A stretch of 7,158 nt of DNA from an uncultured Hyphomonadaceae bacterium (GCA_938049795.1 CALLCD010000285.1:1-7158); one strand, 5' to 3'. Positions 1 through 6,156 are shown, counted from the stretch's first letter. Made by a program: numbers and translations. Notes: a model not told the origin generated them from the sequence alone.

Positions 1-30
1 GAAACGACATTTATGTGTTCGGACTATGAC

Positions 31-1956
31 TTATCCAGCGCCGAGCGCCGCGATCCGGTCAATCTCGTTAACGTCCCCGCGTTCGAGCGCCTTAATCGCA
101 CGGGCCGCAATATGCCGCGCCGTCAGCCCCGCCGCTTCATACATGGCCGCAGGCGAATCATGGTCCTGAAACACGTCCGGCAGCGTCATCGTGCGGATTT
201 TCACCCCTGCATCGAGCGCGCCCGCCTCAGCCAGATGATGCAAGACAAACGCCCCGAACCCGCCCACAGAGCCCTCTTCGAGCGTGATCAGCACTTCATG
301 ATCTTTGGCAAGCCGCGTCGTCAGCTCCTTGTCCAGGGGCTTCGCAAACCGCGCATCTGCCACTGTCACCGACAGCCCTTGCGCGGCCAGCATATCCGCC
401 GCCTTCATCGCTTCGGCCAGCCGTGTCCCATAAGACAAAAGCGCAATCGTCGTCCCCTCGCGCAACACGCGGCCCTTGCCGATCTCGAGCACTTGCCCGA
501 CCTCTGGCAACTCCACACCGACACCCTCGCCGCGCGGATAGCGGAACGCGCTCGGCCGGTCATCAATTGCCGCCGCCGTGGCCACCATATGCACAAGCTC
601 GGCCTCGTCTGCCGCCGCCATGCAGATCATGCCGGGCAATGCGCCCAGATACCCAATATCGAAACTGCCCGCATGCGTCGGCCCATCCGCGCCCACAAGC
701 CCCGCCCGATCAATCGCAAAACGCACCGGCAGGTTCTGAATGGCGACATCATGAACGACCTGATCATAGCCGCGCTGCAAAAACGTCGAATAAATCGCGC
801 AAAACGGCTTCATCCCGTCCGCCGCCAGCCCCGCCGCAAAGGTCACCGCATGCTGTTCGGCAATCCCGACATCAAAGGTCCGCTCCGGAAACGCGTCGGC
901 AAACAGGTTCACCCCCGTCCCCGACGGCATCGCGGCGGTAATCGCGCAAATCAGATCATCTTTTTGAGCTTCTTTAACAAGGCTCGCCCCGAACACATTC
1001 TGATAGGCGGGCGCGTTCGGCTTCGGCTTGTTCTGCTTGCCGGTCACAACATCGAACTTGGCCACGCCGTGATATTTGTCCGCCGCGCTCTCGGCCGGCT
1101 CATAGCCTTTGCCCTTTTGCGTCACGACATGGATCAGGATCGGCCCGTTCATCATCGCCTTGCAATTCTCCAGCACCGGCAGCAGCACATTCAGATCATG
1201 CCCGTCAATCGGCCCGACATAGTAAAAGCCGAGCTCTTCGAACAAAGTCCCGCCCATCGCAAAGCCGCGCAGATATTCCTCCGCCTTTTTCGCCGGAATC
1301 TTCAGCCCGATCGGCTCGACCATCTTCTTGGCAAACTTGCGCAATCCACGATACGAGCGCGAGGAGACAAGCTTTGACAAATGATGGCTCATCGCGCCTA
1401 CGGGCGGGGCAATCGACATGTCATTATCGTTCAGGATCACAATCATCCGCGAGCCATCCGAGCCCGCATTGTTCATCGCCTCATACGCCATGCCCGCCGA
1501 CATTGACCCGTCGCCAATCACACAGACCACATGATTGTCATTGCCCTGCATGTCGCGCGATTTGACAAAGCCTAGCCCCGCCGAAATCGACGTGGCCGCA
1601 TGCGCTGCGCCAAACGGATCATACTCACTCTCGGCCCGCTTGGTAAAACCCGACAAGCCGCCGCCCTGACGCAAAGTCCGGATCTGATCGCGCCGTCCGG
1701 TCAAAATCTTGTGCGGATAACATTGATGCCCGACATCGAAGATCACCTTGTCGTCCGGCGTATCAAACACCGCATGTAGCGCCACGGTTAGTTCAACCAC
1801 ACCCAGCGCCGAGCCAAGATGCCCGCCCGTCACCGACACCGTATCAATCACTTCGCTTCGGACATCATCGGCAATTTTGCCAAGCTTTTCCGGCGTCAGG
1901 CCGTTCAGGTCAGCGGGGTTGGAAATCTGGTCCAGATCAGGTGTTTCAACAGGCAT
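31..1956 (-). CDS. dxs: 1-deoxy-D-xylulose-5-phosphate synthase (DXS)
   Basis: This cytosolic thiamine-diphosphate enzyme condenses pyruvate with glyceraldehyde 3-phosphate, the first and often rate-controlling step of the MEP isoprenoid pathway. The 641-residue product has the usual family length. Visible motifs in order are GGHLGS (44-49, with the active-site His46), the ThDP/metal motif starting GDGSMSAG (148-155) and ending MNNAG (161-165), the central pyrimidine-binding segment DVGIAEQHA (362-370, with Glu367 matching the catalytic Glu of transketolases), YDQVVHDVAIQN (397-408), DRAGLVGADGPTHAG (416-430), RYPRG (472-476) and the C-terminal transketolase domain with LEEGSVGGFG (559-568). 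The ATG is preceded by GGAGA at 1968-1972, 11 nt away, a slightly long but acceptable spacing. It follows ispA by 34 bp and is the last gene of the xseB-ispA-dxs group; it ends in TAA 30 bp from the window edge. Nothing is missing or disrupted. Confidence 0.98.
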   Translation of the reverse strand: MPVETPDLDQISNPADLNGLTPEKLGKIADDVRSEVIDTVSVTGGHLGSALGVVELTVALHAVFDTPDDKVIFDVGHQCYPHKILTGRRDQIRTLRQGGGLSGFTKRAESEYDPFGAAHAATSISAGLGFVKSRDMQGNDNHVVCVIGDGSMSAGMAYEAMNNAGSDGSRMIVILNDNDMSIAPPVGAMSHHLSKLVSSRSYRGLRKFAKKMVEPIGLKIPAKKAEEYLRGFAMGGTLFEELGFYYVGPIDGHDLNVLLPVLENCKAMMNGPILIHVVTQKGKGYEPAESAADKYHGVAKFDVVTGKQNKPKPNAPAYQNVFGASLVKEAQKDDLICAITAAMPSGTGVNLFADAFPERTFDVGIAEQHAVTFAAGLAADGMKPFCAIYSTFLQRGYDQVVHDVAIQNLPVRFAIDRAGLVGADGPTHAGSFDIGYLGALPGMICMAAADEAELVHMVATAAAIDDRPSAFRYPRGEGVGVELPEVGQVLEIGKGRVLREGTTIALLSYGTRLAEAMKAADMLAAQGLSVTVADARFAKPLDKELTTRLAKDHEVLITLEEGSVGGFGAFVLHHLAEAGALDAGVKIRTMTLPDVFQDHDSPAAMYEAAGLTARHIAARAIKALERGDVNEIDRIAALGAG

Positions 1957-1990
1957 GACGGGTCAGCTCTCCGTTCTACTCAGGCAATCT

Positions 1991-2878
1991 TCAATGCTCT
2001 CGGTCGAGAACATAGTCCACAGATTGTAGCAATATATTGGCACGATTGCGAAAAATCGCCATATGTTCTTTAGCCTGGGCGGCGAGAAGACGCACCCTTT
2101 GTTGTGCACCTTCAACGCCGAGCAGCGTCACAAATGTCGATTTTCCGGCCTCGTCATCCTTGCCTGTGGCTTTTCCCAATTGCGCCACGTCGCCCGTCAC
2201 ATCAAGTAAATCATCCGCGATCTGATAGGCCAGCCCGAGATCGTTCGCAAACCCCGCCAGCGCATGCCGCTCGGCTTCGCTCGCCCCGCCAATAATCGCG
2301 CCGGCTTCAACCGCATAGGAGATCAGCGCCCCGGTTTTCATCCGCTGCATCCGTGTAATCGTGTTGAGATCACGCACATGTTCGCGGCCCAGCATATCAA
2401 TCATCTGCCCCGCCACCATGCCCCGCGCGCCCGCCGCCTCGGCCAGTTTCGAGATCAGATGCAGCCGCACCGTCGCGCCGACCTCCATATTCTCGTCCGC
2501 GAGCACCCCGAACGCCAGCGTCAGCAAAGCATCCCCCGCCAGCACCGCCGTCGCCTCGTCAAACGCCACATGCACCGTCGGCTGGCCGCGCCGCAAATCA
2601 TCATCATCCATGCACGGCAAATCATCATGCACGAGCGAATAAGTGTGCACGCATTCGAGCGCAGCGGCCGCATGCAGGAGCGGCGTCTCCGGCGCGCCAA
2701 ACATCGAGCCAACCTCAAGCAGAAAGAACGGCCGGATCCGCTTGCCATTCGCCAGCCCCGCATGCCGCATCGCCCGCATCAGATCCGCCTCGGGGCCAGC
2801 CGCCGCCGGGATAAGCTGATCGAGCGCCACCGTAACCTTGTCGGCAATTTCCGTGAGGCGTGCGGCGAAATCGGTCAT
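1991..2878 (-). CDS. ispA: Farnesyl diphosphate synthase (short-chain polyprenyl synthetase)
   Basis: This soluble trans-prenyltransferase adds isopentenyl diphosphate to DMAPP and then GPP to give FPP, the precursor of undecaprenyl phosphate and quinone side chains. The product has 295 residues, typical of bacterial FPP synthases. It shows GKRIRP (45-50), the first aspartate-rich motif DDLPCMDDDDLRRG (85-98, DDxxxxD spacing of the bacterial type), KTG (181-183), and the second aspartate-rich motif DDLLD (222-226) followed by GKATGKD (235-241). Tyr80, five residues before the first motif, is bulky and fits a C15 rather than a longer product; this is inferred from family rules. It starts 22 bp after xseB and ends 34 bp before dxs, so it is probably co-transcribed with both. 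The Shine-Dalgarno is weak (a GCAGG about 13 nt upstream), suggesting partial dependence on translation of xseB. GGPP synthase activity is a less likely alternative. Confidence 0.95.
   Translation of the reverse strand: MTDFAARLTEIADKVTVALDQLIPAAAGPEADLMRAMRHAGLANGKRIRPFFLLEVGSMFGAPETPLLHAAAALECVHTYSLVHDDLPCMDDDDLRRGQPTVHVAFDEATAVLAGDALLTLAFGVLADENMEVGATVRLHLISKLAEAAGARGMVAGQMIDMLGREHVRDLNTITRMQRMKTGALISYAVEAGAIIGGASEAERHALAGFANDLGLAYQIADDLLDVTGDVAQLGKATGKDDEAGKSTFVTLLGVEGAQQRVRLLAAQAKEHMAIFRNRANILLQSVDYVLDREH
2023..2052 (-). promoter_or_regulatory. Candidate internal promoter ahead of dxs
   Basis: Within the 3' end of ispA the minus strand has TACAAT (2023-2028, five of six bases of TATAAT) and, 18 nt upstream, TTCGCA (2047-2052, four of six of TTGACA). 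The segment is conspicuously AT-rich for this window and lies about 67 nt before the dxs start. It would let dxs be expressed independently of xseB-ispA. Inferred from sequence only; coding constraint on the ispA C-terminus could also explain the composition. Confidence 0.3.
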
Positions 2879-2900
2879 ATGTGGTCAGCCTGCAACGATC

Positions 2901-3149
2901 CTAGCCAAAGTCCGCAGGCTCGGTCGTGCTCTTCCCGCCCGCGCCCTGCACAATCTGTTCAACCTTGAGCTCCGCCGCCTTGAGCTGCGCCTCGCAATGG
3001 GACTTCAGCGCCGCCCCGCGTTCATAGATCGCAATCGACTGCTCGAGCGCCACATCCCCGCGTTCAAGCTTGTCCACAATGCCCTCAAGCTCTTGGAGCG
3101 CATCTTCAAAACTCATATCCGCAACCGGCTTCGGTTTGGCTGTCGCCAT
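2901..3149 (-). CDS. xseB: Exodeoxyribonuclease VII small subunit
   Basis: XseB is the small, helical subunit of exonuclease VII, a cytosolic nuclease that degrades single-stranded DNA; several copies assemble with one XseA. The 82-residue product matches the family along almost its whole length: SFEDALQELEGIVDKLERGD (13-32), LEQSIAIYERGAALKSHCE (35-53) and AEL-K-VEQI (59-66). These form the expected two-helix hairpin, followed by a short disordered tail rich in Gly, Thr and Glu. I place the start at the ATG at 3149 because a strong AAGGAG lies 8 nt upstream; a GTG two codons earlier (3155) is in frame but would overlap the ribosome site. xseA is not in the window, which is normal because the two subunit genes are usually unlinked. 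It is the first gene of the tight group with ispA and dxs. Confidence 0.95.
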   Translation of the reverse strand: MATAKPKPVADMSFEDALQELEGIVDKLERGDVALEQSIAIYERGAALKSHCEAQLKAAELKVEQIVQGAGGKSTTEPADFG

Positions 3150-3156
3150 GACCACA

Positions 3157-3163
3157 TCTCCTT
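3157..3163 (-). promoter_or_regulatory. Ribosome binding site that fixes the xseB start
   Basis: The minus strand reads AAGGAGA here, with 8 nt between GGAG and the ATG at 3149. It is the best Shine-Dalgarno in the window and rules in favour of the ATG over the in-frame GTG at 3155. Confidence 0.8.
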
Positions 3164-3173
3164 CTTTGCCGTC

Positions 3174-3202
3174 ACCCTATTGAAACAGGTGCCAGCCGAC
3201 AA
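3174..3202 (-). promoter_or_regulatory. Candidate promoter for the xseB-ispA-dxs group
   Basis: On the minus strand TTGTCG (3197-3202) and TAGGGT (3174-3179) are separated by exactly 17 nt. The -35 matches the alphaproteobacterial TTGACG at five of six bases; the -10 is poor (three of six against TATAAT). It lies in the 57-bp gap between the phosphatase gene and xseB and would give a very short leader containing the strong ribosome site. This is inference from sequence alone; read-through from the upstream gene is equally possible. Confidence 0.25.
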
Positions 3203-3206
3203 TCAA

Positions 3207-3791
3207 TTAATCGCGTCCCTCGGGATAGTGATATTCGCGAAAGCCCCAATAACTGTCGCGCCCATTATAAACGCAGCGCCATCCCAGCTTGCGCAGCTCG
3301 CGCCGGATCATCCGGTTAAACCAGCCATGGGCGGCGAGGAACACTTTTCCCTTGGCCGCGTCCTCATGCAATTGCTTCGCCGCAATCCGCGCCCGCGCCC
3401 GTGCTTGCCTGATACTTTCCCCATCGAGCGAATGCCCGCCAATCCACACGATCCGCGACACGACATTCCAATTGCGCGGCAGCAGTTTCAGCCAATCAAG
3501 TCGCGGCGGCGGCAGGGGCGCTTCATTGAACACGTCAAACGCCTCGGACGCTTTGCCGGGCGCAGCCATCTGCATGGTCTCTCTGGCGCGCAAACGGGCA
3601 GAGGTGAAAAACAGATCCGCATCCGCCACCGCCGCTATCAGCCGGTCCGGCGGCACCTGCCCTGCTTCCAGCCCGCCCGCTTCATAGGCGGCCCACCAGT
3701 CAATATATTCACGCCACGACAGACGCGGCCCGACATCACGGTCCAGCGCCGGGCGACCATGCCGCGCAACAATGATTGGCCCCCTCGTCAT
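3207..3791 (-). CDS. Histidine phosphatase family protein (phosphoglycerate mutase-like)
   Basis: The product (194 residues from the ATG at 3791) belongs to the histidine phosphatase superfamily, which transfers phosphate through a phospho-histidine. The N-terminal RHG motif (10-12) gives the nucleophile His11; SARLRARET (64-72) supplies the pocket arginine Arg68; Glu90 in NEAPLPPP is the likely proton donor; and AHG (154-156) gives the second catalytic His155. All four catalytic positions are present, so it should be active. Substrate is unknown. A tryptophan-rich segment near residues 25-38 and another around 100-117 may define its subgroup. No signal peptide or membrane span is seen, so it should be cytosolic. 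The ATG places RHG ten residues in, normal for the family; an in-frame TTG at 3821 would add ten residues (ending RRFFAH) without a good ribosome site. It lies 57 bp upstream of xseB and about 130 bp downstream of the acyltransferase gene. Confidence 0.88.
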   Translation of the reverse strand: MTRGPIIVARHGRPALDRDVGPRLSWREYIDWWAAYEAGGLEAGQVPPDRLIAAVADADLFFTSARLRARETMQMAAPGKASEAFDVFNEAPLPPPRLDWLKLLPRNWNVVSRIVWIGGHSLDGESIRQARARARIAAKQLHEDAAKGKVFLAAHGWFNRMIRRELRKLGWRCVYNGRDSYWGFREYHYPEGRD

Positions 3792-3844
3792 ATGCGCAAA
3801 AAATCTCCGTCCGTCTGCCAATGCGTCCGCACCATCAATACCAT
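3788..3844 (-). CDS. Possible 18-codon leader peptide overlapping the phosphatase start
   Basis: A small minus-strand frame starts with ATG at 3844, preceded by GAGGG at 3852-3856 with 7 nt spacing. It encodes MVLMVRTHWQTDGDFLRI and stops at a TGA whose first two bases are the last two of the phosphatase ATG (an ATGA overlap). The phosphatase ATG itself has only a distant GGAG, 13 nt away. This is the standard layout of translational coupling, so ribosomes may load at 3844 and restart at 3791. Whether the peptide has any function of its own cannot be judged; no composition bias suggests attenuation. A chance occurrence is quite possible. Confidence 0.35.
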   Translation of the reverse strand: MVLMVRTHWQTDGDFLRI

Positions 3845-3909
3845 GGCCAGACCCTCAAACACTCTAGGCTTTGCAGGTAGCCTTGTTGCCAGTCAGGAGC
3901 AAGGATTCG

Positions 3910-3935
3910 CGGACAAACTCCGGATTATTTGTCCG
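3910..3935 (-). other. Hairpin spanning the acyltransferase stop codon
   Basis: CGGACAAA and TTTGTCCG form a perfect 8-bp stem (3910-3917 with 3928-3935) around a 10-nt loop. The stop codon TAA of the acyltransferase gene lies in the loop. No run of T follows on the minus strand, so it is not a convincing intrinsic terminator; it might stabilise the mRNA 3' end or be fortuitous. Confidence 0.35.
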
Positions 3936-5052
3936 GGCGTGGCCGGTTGAGCGCTTTGACAAAGCCCGACACGCGCCGCCCCGTCCCCAGATCCGTGCCC
4001 GCAATCTGGTCGGTCCGCCGCCGGATGCTCGCCAATGTGCCCGAGAGCTTTTCCGGCAATGCGTTTTCAGCCAGCCGCCAGCCTGCCGCCAATGGTCTTA
4101 TTCCCCTGCCGCTACGCACCGTGCCGACTTTCGCAGGCAGCGTATACGTCTCGTAATATTTCTTATAGGCCGCGTCCCCTGCGCCCATATCTGCCATGAC
4201 ATGCCCTGTCCGTTCCATGTCGCAGATAATATCGCGGATCAGCAAATGCCCGGGCGAATAGCGCGCATAGTCATTGTCAAACACGGTGATCCAGCCATGC
4301 ACAATCGTGTCCGAAATCAGATCCAGTTCGGCGGCCACCAATTGCTCGCCAAAGCGCAGCGTCGAAAGCCGTCCGGCAAAACGCCCCTCCCGACACGCAA
4401 ACAGATTGCGCATCAAGCCCTGCACCCAGTCCGGCGCCAGCACATCATGCAATCCGGTCGCATTATACTGCGCGCTCTTACGCTCGAGCAGCCAGTCGAG
4501 CGCCGCCTCGGATCGGTCATCAGCGACAAAACTCATGCCGCCAAACTCCTTGTCGATCAACCGCCCTGCGCGTCTGATATTCTTGGCATATTTCGGAAAC
4601 AGATCCCGCTGATTGGCCAGAAACGCCGCCGCGCCGCCAGCCCCCAACACCGCCTGCCCAACCGCCGCAACACCGCCATCACAGTTCAGCCGGTCGCCCG
4701 AGAGCTGCAAGCCATTGACCGTCATCCCCTTAAGCCCGGCCTCCGCCAGCCACCCCGCAGGATCGCGGTCCAAAAGATCGGCCCGCACCACCGGCCCATG
4801 CCAATCGGAAAACACCGCCCCGACAGGCCGCGCCCATTTGCCCGGCCGCACATGCAGCGCCCAATATCCGGCCAGCTCCTGTCCATCGTACAAGACCGCA
4901 ATCCGCGTATCATCCCGCACAAGGCTAAGCTGATGGGCAAACTCCAAATCAAAAAACGGCGAATCAAAGCGCGCATCCGCGTCCCGGATCGCCGTTAACG
5001 CGGCCAGCAGCCCCGCGTCCAGATCAGAATACCGAACCAGCTTTGTCGTCAT
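3925..5052 (-). CDS. CelD/BcsL-type GNAT (FemAB-like) acyltransferase
   Basis: The 375-residue product resembles the BioF2-like/CelD acetyltransferase family (Acetyltransf_6), which in other bacteria acylates polysaccharides or envelope components; the substrate here cannot be told. Recognisable segments are an N-terminal half with SPFFDLEFAHQLSLV (31-45), and a second half with FPKYAKNIRRAGRLIDKEFG (152-171), where basic residues follow a helix, and YSPGHLLIRDIICDMER (265-281) leading to MADMGAGDAAYKKYYET (286-302), the typical end of the acetyl-CoA fold in this family. The last 70 residues are basic (GRRVSGFVKALNRPRPDK) and contain no membrane span. There is no signal peptide, so it should act in the cytosol or at the inner face of the membrane. 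It starts about 50 bp after lepB ends, with only a weak GAAG as ribosome site. The family name CelD/BcsL does not imply cellulose synthesis; no polysaccharide gene lies in the window. Confidence 0.85.
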   Translation of the reverse strand: MTTKLVRYSDLDAGLLAALTAIRDADARFDSPFFDLEFAHQLSLVRDDTRIAVLYDGQELAGYWALHVRPGKWARPVGAVFSDWHGPVVRADLLDRDPAGWLAEAGLKGMTVNGLQLSGDRLNCDGGVAAVGQAVLGAGGAAAFLANQRDLFPKYAKNIRRAGRLIDKEFGGMSFVADDRSEAALDWLLERKSAQYNATGLHDVLAPDWVQGLMRNLFACREGRFAGRLSTLRFGEQLVAAELDLISDTIVHGWITVFDNDYARYSPGHLLIRDIICDMERTGHVMADMGAGDAAYKKYYETYTLPAKVGTVRSGRGIRPLAAGWRLAENALPEKLSGTLASIRRRTDQIAGTDLGTGRRVSGFVKALNRPRPDK

Positions 5053-5080
5053 CGTATCATCTTCAAAATTTGTTCCTTAA

Positions 5081-5101
5081 CCGCGCGAGCCAAAAGCGCG
5101 G
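5081..5101 (-). other. Short GC hairpin after lepB
   Basis: CCGCGC (5081-5086) pairs with GCGCGG (5096-5101) around a 9-nt loop, starting two bases after the lepB stop codon. On the minus strand the stem is followed by TTAAGG, not by a T tract. It could be a weak terminator or an mRNA processing hairpin between lepB and the acyltransferase gene. Confidence 0.3.
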
Positions 5102-5102
5102 C

Positions 5103-5981
5103 CTAGAGCGGTTTCCAGACCCGTTTGGGCGGACAGTCGAGCCCTGCATCCTTGCGACACCTCTTCGTGGTCCATGCCACGGTCTGCCCCCGCCCGATCA
5201 GATGATCAAACGGCACAAACCCCACAGACGCCCGCTCCAGCGACACACGCGGCGTACATCCTGCCCTGTCGATAATCCCGTCCACCGGCGGACAATGCCC
5301 GCTCGGATCACGCGCATCGGTCGAATTGTCCCGATTGTCCCCCATAAAAAAGAAGTGCCCCTCGGGAACCACATAGACGCCCGTTGTGTCATTGGCCGAG
5401 TTGCGCTGCCATTGATGCACCAGAATCTCGCGGTCGCCATGCCGTTCGGTAAATTCGCGCGTTTCCTGCGCCCGCGTCCATTTATGCGGCACATAGGTCA
5501 ATTGCCGCACAAATTCCGTCTCGACCGGCTCGCCATTCCGGTACAGCATCTCGTCGCGCATCTCGATCCGGTCGCCGGGCAAGCCCACAAGCCGTTTGAT
5601 CATCACACGTTTGAAATGCGGATGCATGAACACGACCACATCTCCGCGCTCGGGCTGACGGGCAAATATCCGCCCCTCACCCAGCGGCAAAATCCGGCCC
5701 ACCCCCCACGGCACCGAATAGCGCGAGTAGCCATAGGCATATTTGTTGACCAACACACGGTCACCCACTTGAAGGTTCGGCACCATGCTTTCAGACGGGA
5801 TCACACGCTGCTCATACAGAAACAGGGAAATAAAGAACACCGCCGGAATAAACACCACCAGAAGCCGCCCCCACTCGGCCAGCTCATTCTTCACCTTGTC
5901 CCCAAATGTCAGCGGCTCGGAGATCACGTCTTCCGGCTCGGCCTCGGCCTCGGTCTCGGTCTTGGTGTCCGTTTCGCTCAC
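5103..5981 (-). CDS. lepB: Signal peptidase I (leader peptidase)
   Basis: This inner-membrane serine protease cleaves signal peptides from secreted proteins on the periplasmic side. From the GTG start the product has 292 residues. An acidic cytosolic N-terminus (2-18) precedes a single membrane span at about 38-56 (LLVVFIPAVFFISLFLY). Then come the catalytic box IPSESMVPNL with nucleophile Ser65, the general base Lys129 in MIKRLVGLPGD, and box E GDNRDNSTDAR (214-224). There is one span rather than the two of E. coli LepB, usual for alphaproteobacteria. Four cysteines (230, 242, 275, 283) lie in the periplasmic part. I chose GTG at 5981 because AGGA sits 8 nt upstream; the in-frame ATG at 6032 would add 17 residues of unlikely sequence (SRVCCGHVFVANRNDC) with a poorly placed ribosome site. 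It lies 175 bp downstream of the MBL gene and 50 bp before the acyltransferase. Confidence 0.95.
   Translation of the reverse strand: MSETDTKTETEAEAEPEDVISEPLTFGDKVKNELAEWGRLLVVFIPAVFFISLFLYEQRVIPSESMVPNLQVGDRVLVNKYAYGYSRYSVPWGVGRILPLGEGRIFARQPERGDVVVFMHPHFKRVMIKRLVGLPGDRIEMRDEMLYRNGEPVETEFVRQLTYVPHKWTRAQETREFTERHGDREILVHQWQRNSANDTTGVYVVPEGHFFFMGDNRDNSTDARDPSGHCPPVDGIIDRAGCTPRVSLERASVGFVPFDHLIGRGQTVAWTTKRCRKDAGLDCPPKRVWKPL
5935..5970 (-). repeat. Degenerate hexamer repeat encoding the acidic N-terminus of LepB
   Basis: Six imperfect 6-bp units (plus strand GGCTCG, GCCTCG, GCCTCG, GTCTCG, GTCTTG, GTGTCC) lie in the lepB reading frame and encode an alternating acidic/small-residue run (roughly T-K-T-E-T-E-A-E-A-E-P-E). 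Units are whole codon pairs, so copy-number change would keep the frame. Confidence 0.6.
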
Positions 5982-5989
5982 GCAGTCAT

Positions 5990-5994
5990 TCCTA
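5990..5994 (-). promoter_or_regulatory. Ribosome binding site supporting the GTG start of lepB
   Basis: The minus strand reads TAGGA, 8 nt before the GTG at 5981. The alternative ATG at 6032 has its nearest GGAG about 15 nt away, so this site decides the start. Confidence 0.6.
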
Positions 5995-6061
5995 TTCGCA
6001 ACAAAGACATGCCCGCAGCAAACCCTGGACATAAGTTTTCAATAACGCTCCGGCGAGAGAT

Positions 6062-6080
6062 TGCCCAGCCTCTTTGGGCA
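6062..6080 (-). other. Hairpin in the MBL gene-lepB gap
   Basis: TGCCCA (6062-6067) pairs with TGGGCA (6075-6080) around a 7-nt loop, in the 175-bp gap between the MBL gene stop and the lepB start. No T run follows on either strand. It may be a weak terminator for the MBL gene or part of the lepB leader. The rest of this gap is relatively AT-rich; I found no convincing promoter in it (a TTGAAA occurs near the lepB end but without a good -10). Confidence 0.25.
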
Positions 6081-6156
6081 CTGAGCTGCAATCAATCAGG
6101 CTTTCTCCAAGAAATACAATGATCAAATACCAATAAACTTGTCTGGATGCCCGTCC

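Noticed and set aside
1..30. Terminator or next gene downstream of dxs
   Set aside because: Only 30 bases are available; no stem-loop with a T tract and no start signal can be made out.
13..1377. 454-codon plus-strand open frame opposite dxs
   Set aside because: It is fully antisense to a certain dxs gene, and its product is a low-complexity mix of Arg, His, Pro and Gln with no recognisable domain; the codon bias of GC-rich sense genes produces such shadows.
3792..3821. TTG start extending the histidine phosphatase by ten residues
   Set aside because: TTG is rare, no ribosome site precedes it, and the ATG at 3791 puts the RHG motif at the usual distance from the N-terminus. Not fully excluded.
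2838..3950. 370-codon plus-strand open frame opposite xseB and the phosphatase gene
   Set aside because: It runs across two well-supported minus-strand genes and their gaps, is Arg/Pro/His-rich and matches no family I recognise.
3871..4998. 375-codon plus-strand open frame opposite the acyltransferase gene
   Set aside because: Mirror of a gene with clear family motifs; composition is that of an antisense shadow and there is no ribosome site pattern or domain.
5982..6032. N-terminal extension of LepB from the ATG at 6032, with two adjacent cysteines
   Set aside because: The extension has no hydrophobic signal to make a lipoprotein, its ribosome site is poorly spaced, and the downstream GTG has a good one.
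5043..6122. 359-codon plus-strand open frame opposite lepB
   Set aside because: Antisense to lepB, whose catalytic boxes are unmistakable; the GLGLGLGLG run is just the reverse reading of the LepB acidic hexamer repeat.
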